Translations under genes and position numbers: made by a program
Part shown: positions 61,166 to 64,000 of the stretch, in pieces
Layout of the letters: each line of letters begins with the position of its first letter
Numbering within the stretch: position 1 is the first letter of the stretch
From: Armillaria gallica
Lineage: Eukaryota; Basidiomycota; Agaricomycetes; Agaricales; Physalacriaceae
Reading direction: 5' to 3'
Assembly (NCBI GenBank): GCA_037576215.1
Contig: JBANDB010000010.1
Coordinates: forward strand, 372,001 to 436,000
Length of the DNA: 64,000 nucleotides
Notes under the pieces: model-generated
The model's input: the letters and a program-made list of their open reading frames with translations, nothing else
What the model was told of the DNA's origin: nothing
The model's database searches: none

Positions 61166-61743
61166 TTGCTGGCTGCTCTAGGCTTATCGGTTAGCTTTCA
61201 ATGAGAACGGGAGGTACGCGTATGCCCGTGCGCCCAACGCGAATGACTATCCATCCAGAGACATTACTTGTATCTTGCCGTGCCAGACGGGTCAACTCCG
61301 CAGGTTGAAAGCTTGCTGTGGTAAAAGCAGAATTGAGGGATAGAAAACAGAAAGTGGCGCGTCTATGCCGGATGGAGGGATACTTGGATATTTGTTGGGA
61401 GGCGTACACATTGCTTGGACGAGCGTCGAGTATGAAACCATAAGGGGAATCTCCGGTCAACCGTGATATCAGGTACGGGTCACTCGAGAACAGCGTGCAG
61501 GGAATTAAAATATCAGTTTGGGCGTGGTAGCGAAAGGATAACGCGTAATCCTTTCAGTAAACAAAGTGCAGCATTGTTTTATCATGAATGAGAATGGGCA
61601 TGGAAGGTACGTGTAGGAAGCTGTCGTTGGTCCCAGATTAAATGGGTGGTGGGTGCAAGAAAGTCTAAGGGTACAATAAGCTATAAAATGAAGCGTCGTC
61701 CAACATAATTGAAACCGTCAACGAATCTAAATATATAAAGAGA

Positions 61744-62883
61744 CTATTTCGAACCACTGGCACCTGCTCCCCAACTATCATACGCAGGGGGGATCTCGCT
61801 GGGACCCGCGTCCTGGTGCTGGACGACACCGGTTGGGCCATTAGCGAGATAGGCGGTTCTGTCATCAGGGTTGACGACACCGAGTTGATTCTGGCGGGCT
61901 TCGCGCTCCTTGGCAGACATACCGCCTGCCCCACCTCCGAGCCCACTCGACGAGGAGCCAGGCGGCGGGGACCTCGGCGGGATACTCGTCGCGTACGGGT
62001 TGAATATAGCAGCGGGATACCCGGAAGACTCGCCAGAATACTGGGACATCGGGGGAGGAGAAGCCGGTGAGCCGGAGTAATAATTCGCATAGGACTGGCC
62101 GGAGCTTCCATGGCTATTTGTGCTGGCGGATATGGGAAAGGGTGATACGACGCCTGCACCAATGTCCGCGCCGCCCAAACGCCCGCCCATGCCGTCGTTG
62201 TCGCGCTCGTCGTCGAGGTTGAGACCGACGTCTGGTGGACGGGCGACGATGCGGTCTGGGTCAAAGTTGCCGTCGAAGTGGGCGGAGAGGCGGTTGGAGC
62301 GGTTGCGTTTGTAGAGGAACCAGATGAGGGCGCCGAGGAGGGCGAGGCCGGCTATTCCGCCGATGGTTCCGCCGACGATGGCGCCTGTGTGGGAAGAGGA
62401 GGAAGAGGCGGTGGTGGTAGAGGCGGCGCCGGCGGAGGCGGATGAGGAGGGAGATGCGAGGACGGTGGAAGTGGAGGTGAGCTGTTGGCCATTCGACTGG
62501 GTTATGATGATGGTGGTGGCTACGAGGGACGTCTGATGGACAGTTGTTTGAGTGTCGCGACTCGTGCTGGGTGTGGTCACGATCAAAGAAGACGATGAGC
62601 TGGTCGATGGAGGGACGAAAATAGACGATGACGAGCTGCTCGTTGGAATGCTGCTCGATGTCGATAGCGGCAATGTCGATGAGGATGATGTCGTGGTGGT
62701 TGTCGGAGGGGGTGTGGTCGTTGAGCTGTCCGACGTGGGCTGGGTGCTGGCCGACGATGTTGTCGTTAGAGAAGGCGTCGTCACCGCAGTCGTGGTGGAC
62801 TGCGGCGGTGTGCTCGTTGGTGCGTCTGAAGATGCATCTGTGAGGGAGGGGGTGGACGCAGACGGGGTGGACGACAGCGACAT
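61744..62883 (-). CDS. Ser/Thr-rich single-pass membrane protein (cell-surface sensor-like), probably 5'-truncated
   Basis: One 379-codon exon. Residues 1 to ~165 are almost only Ser/Thr/Pro/Ala, a likely heavily O-glycosylated ectodomain. Then come a membrane span typical of fungal surface proteins (GAIVGGTIGGIAGLALLGALIWFLYKRNR) and a Gly/Ser/Pro-rich cytosolic tail ending EIPPAYDSWGAGASGSK. There is no signal peptide at the visible start, and the sequence upstream does not supply one, so the 5' end (usually signal peptide plus a beta-rich ectodomain) appears to be missing. The architecture resembles Mid2/Wsc-type or mucin-like wall sensors; function not assigned. The paralogue Y1 is broken. 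Confidence 0.7.
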   Translation of the reverse strand: MSLSSTPSASTPSLTDASSDAPTSTPPQSTTTAVTTPSLTTTSSASTQPTSDSSTTTPPPTTTTTSSSSTLPLSTSSSIPTSSSSSSIFVPPSTSSSSSLIVTTPSTSRDTQTTVHQTSLVATTIIITQSNGQQLTSTSTVLASPSSSASAGAASTTTASSSSSHTGAIVGGTIGGIAGLALLGALIWFLYKRNRSNRLSAHFDGNFDPDRIVARPPDVGLNLDDERDNDGMGGRLGGADIGAGVVSPFPISASTNSHGSSGQSYANYYSGSPASPPPMSQYSGESSGYPAAIFNPYATSIPPRSPPPGSSSSGLGGGAGGMSAKEREARQNQLGVVNPDDRTAYLANGPTGVVQHQDAGPSEIPPAYDSWGAGASGSK

Positions 62884-64000
62884 GCACGTTGGCAGTGGTC
62901 GAGGTGCGAAAAGAATACCCGAGGGGGGTGGAGTAAAAGTCTTATTACATAACCGCGATAACGACCTCAGCCCATTCGGAACGATAACTTCCTAGCGCTT
63001 GCTAGTAGTACGTCTGTACAGTCCATGTAAATCGCCGTTACCTAGGTAGCATTTCTATTCGATCGACATCAAGCCGTAATCGCCACGAGCGAACAAGCGC
63101 CTACCGCAATCCACATTTTATTTTTACCACCAGCCGAGAGTAAAGAACTGATACCAGTATCAGAGTCGCCCATCATGACGAACGACTTATTCGAGCCTAG
63201 TTTATAGGCCTAGCTAGGACTGATGTGCGTATCGAAAAACGCACGATAGCATGCTCGCTGTAGGCAAGTTGGCATATGACGTCATCATTTCTCTCTGTTT
63301 GATAATGCCCTGTTCCAATCCTATCTCGAACGACCAGTGACTCTATCAATGTCCTAACTACGTTTGCTCCCTTTGCCGTCGTACTGAATCGATCCCAGCC
63401 CTTTCGCCACGGAACTGCACACGTTGTCCAGACGCTCGAGGAGCAGATTCACGCGTACTTATTTGTCTACGGAAAAAACAAAAGTTGTGGGTCCCGCGTT
63501 CGTCGGATGACCGCATATTTCAAATGTGCCAGAACCACGCCGCGGCGGGCGGCTTTGAGCACAGCCATATAGCCCCTTGGTCACAGGTACAGGCCATTGC
63601 CTCAGCTACTGGACCGACGTTGGAGTAAATTTGGAAGAGCCTGATAATGCATCCTTACATCAAGCCATTTCTAGCAACTACGACAGTGTCAGTGTATGCT
63701 TCAGCCCTGGCCAGCTTTATGTAAGTTTGGGCTATCTCATCCCGTCGGTGTTCACTCGCTCTCTCCCTGTCTGGGCATTCTTCCGACGGCTCTCTGACCA
63801 TGGCTATTGTGAGCCCGCCCTATGTTTTTTTTTGGACTCAGCATTTAATTAACCGCTACAAGTACACTGTCTACTAAGACGCGGTGGAGGTACAGGTCCT
63901 CAGACTCCCTCCTTCCCTCTTGTCCCGGTCCCTCCGCTCATTAATCTGCTTTCTACTGGTAACTCGGCGTATGGTGTGGAGTATAGTGGCGAACATTTAA
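62884..64000. other. Right edge, no supported gene
   Basis: About 1.1 kb beyond the duplication. A frame at 63577-63852 (plus) has no recognisable features. A gene could start here and continue outside the window. Confidence 0.4.

Larger units (their letters stand above)
52233..62818. repeat. Segmental duplication, right copy (H-F-X3-Y2 contiguous)
   Basis: Collinear with left piece 1 (30551-38176) up to about 59766 and with left piece 2 (44322-50376) from 57203 on; the overlap is X3. H and F are pseudogenes here, X3 is open, and Y2 is less damaged than Y1. Confidence 0.9.

Noticed and set aside
61665..62264. 199-codon minus-strand frame next to the single-TM gene
   Set aside because: Wrong frame relative to the conserved membrane span and tail; low-complexity shadow.

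Overview
The window is nuclear DNA of a filamentous basidiomycete, most likely a mushroom-forming agaricomycete. Genes are dense and cut by many 45-60 nt introns. They include a GH131 glucanase with a fungal cellulose-binding (CBM1) tail, a kelch-BTB protein, an F-box/LRR protein and a 7TM family that I associate with agarics. I worked out exons by hand from splice sites plus reading frame. Names rest on recognised family motifs, not on any search.

1-9 kb: two tandem CSC1/OSCA-type (DUF221) mechanosensitive cation channel genes. The left copy is cut by the window edge. An intact gene for the complex I subunit NDUFS4 lies between them. 9-17 kb: GH131-CBM1 glucanase, a membrane-anchored Cu/Zn superoxide dismutase on the opposite strand, a DUF6593-like gene, a pyridoxamine-phosphate oxidase gene carrying one frameshift, then about 2.5 kb without a convincing gene. 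17-30.3 kb: housekeeping block with kelch-BTB, a small mitochondrial membrane protein, a coiled-coil acidic protein, ERV46, VPS36 (ESCRT-II) and VPS45 (SM protein). The last two are divergent. A decayed inverted copy of the VPS45 3' end lies beyond VPS36.

30.5-63 kb is a duplicated, decaying accessory region. A block made of H (heparinase II/III-like enzyme), F (F-box protein), X (7TM protein) and Y (hypothetical gene plus Ser/Thr-rich single-TM protein) occurs contiguously on the right (52.2-62.8 kb). On the left it is split into H-F-X1 (30.6-38.2 kb) and X2-Y1 (44.3-50.4 kb), separated by about 6.1 kb that has no counterpart on the right. Left H and F are intact and right H and F are pseudogenes. 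X1 is dead, while X2 and X3 read through. In the copies I compared closely, damage is mainly C-to-T/G-to-A transitions at CpG, including several CGA-to-TGA stops, as expected from deamination of methylated repeats. The 6.1-kb interval holds an intron-bearing LSM4 pseudogene and one of two related ~550-bp elements with terminal inverted repeats and perfect 8-bp target-site duplications. The other element sits in Y1, and its empty site is preserved in Y2. Between the two large copies is a 1.8-kb stretch with degenerate repeats.

There is no single pathway. The conserved genes serve mechanosensing, respiration, endosomal and secretory trafficking and plant-wall degradation. The duplicated block carries surface and secreted-type functions.
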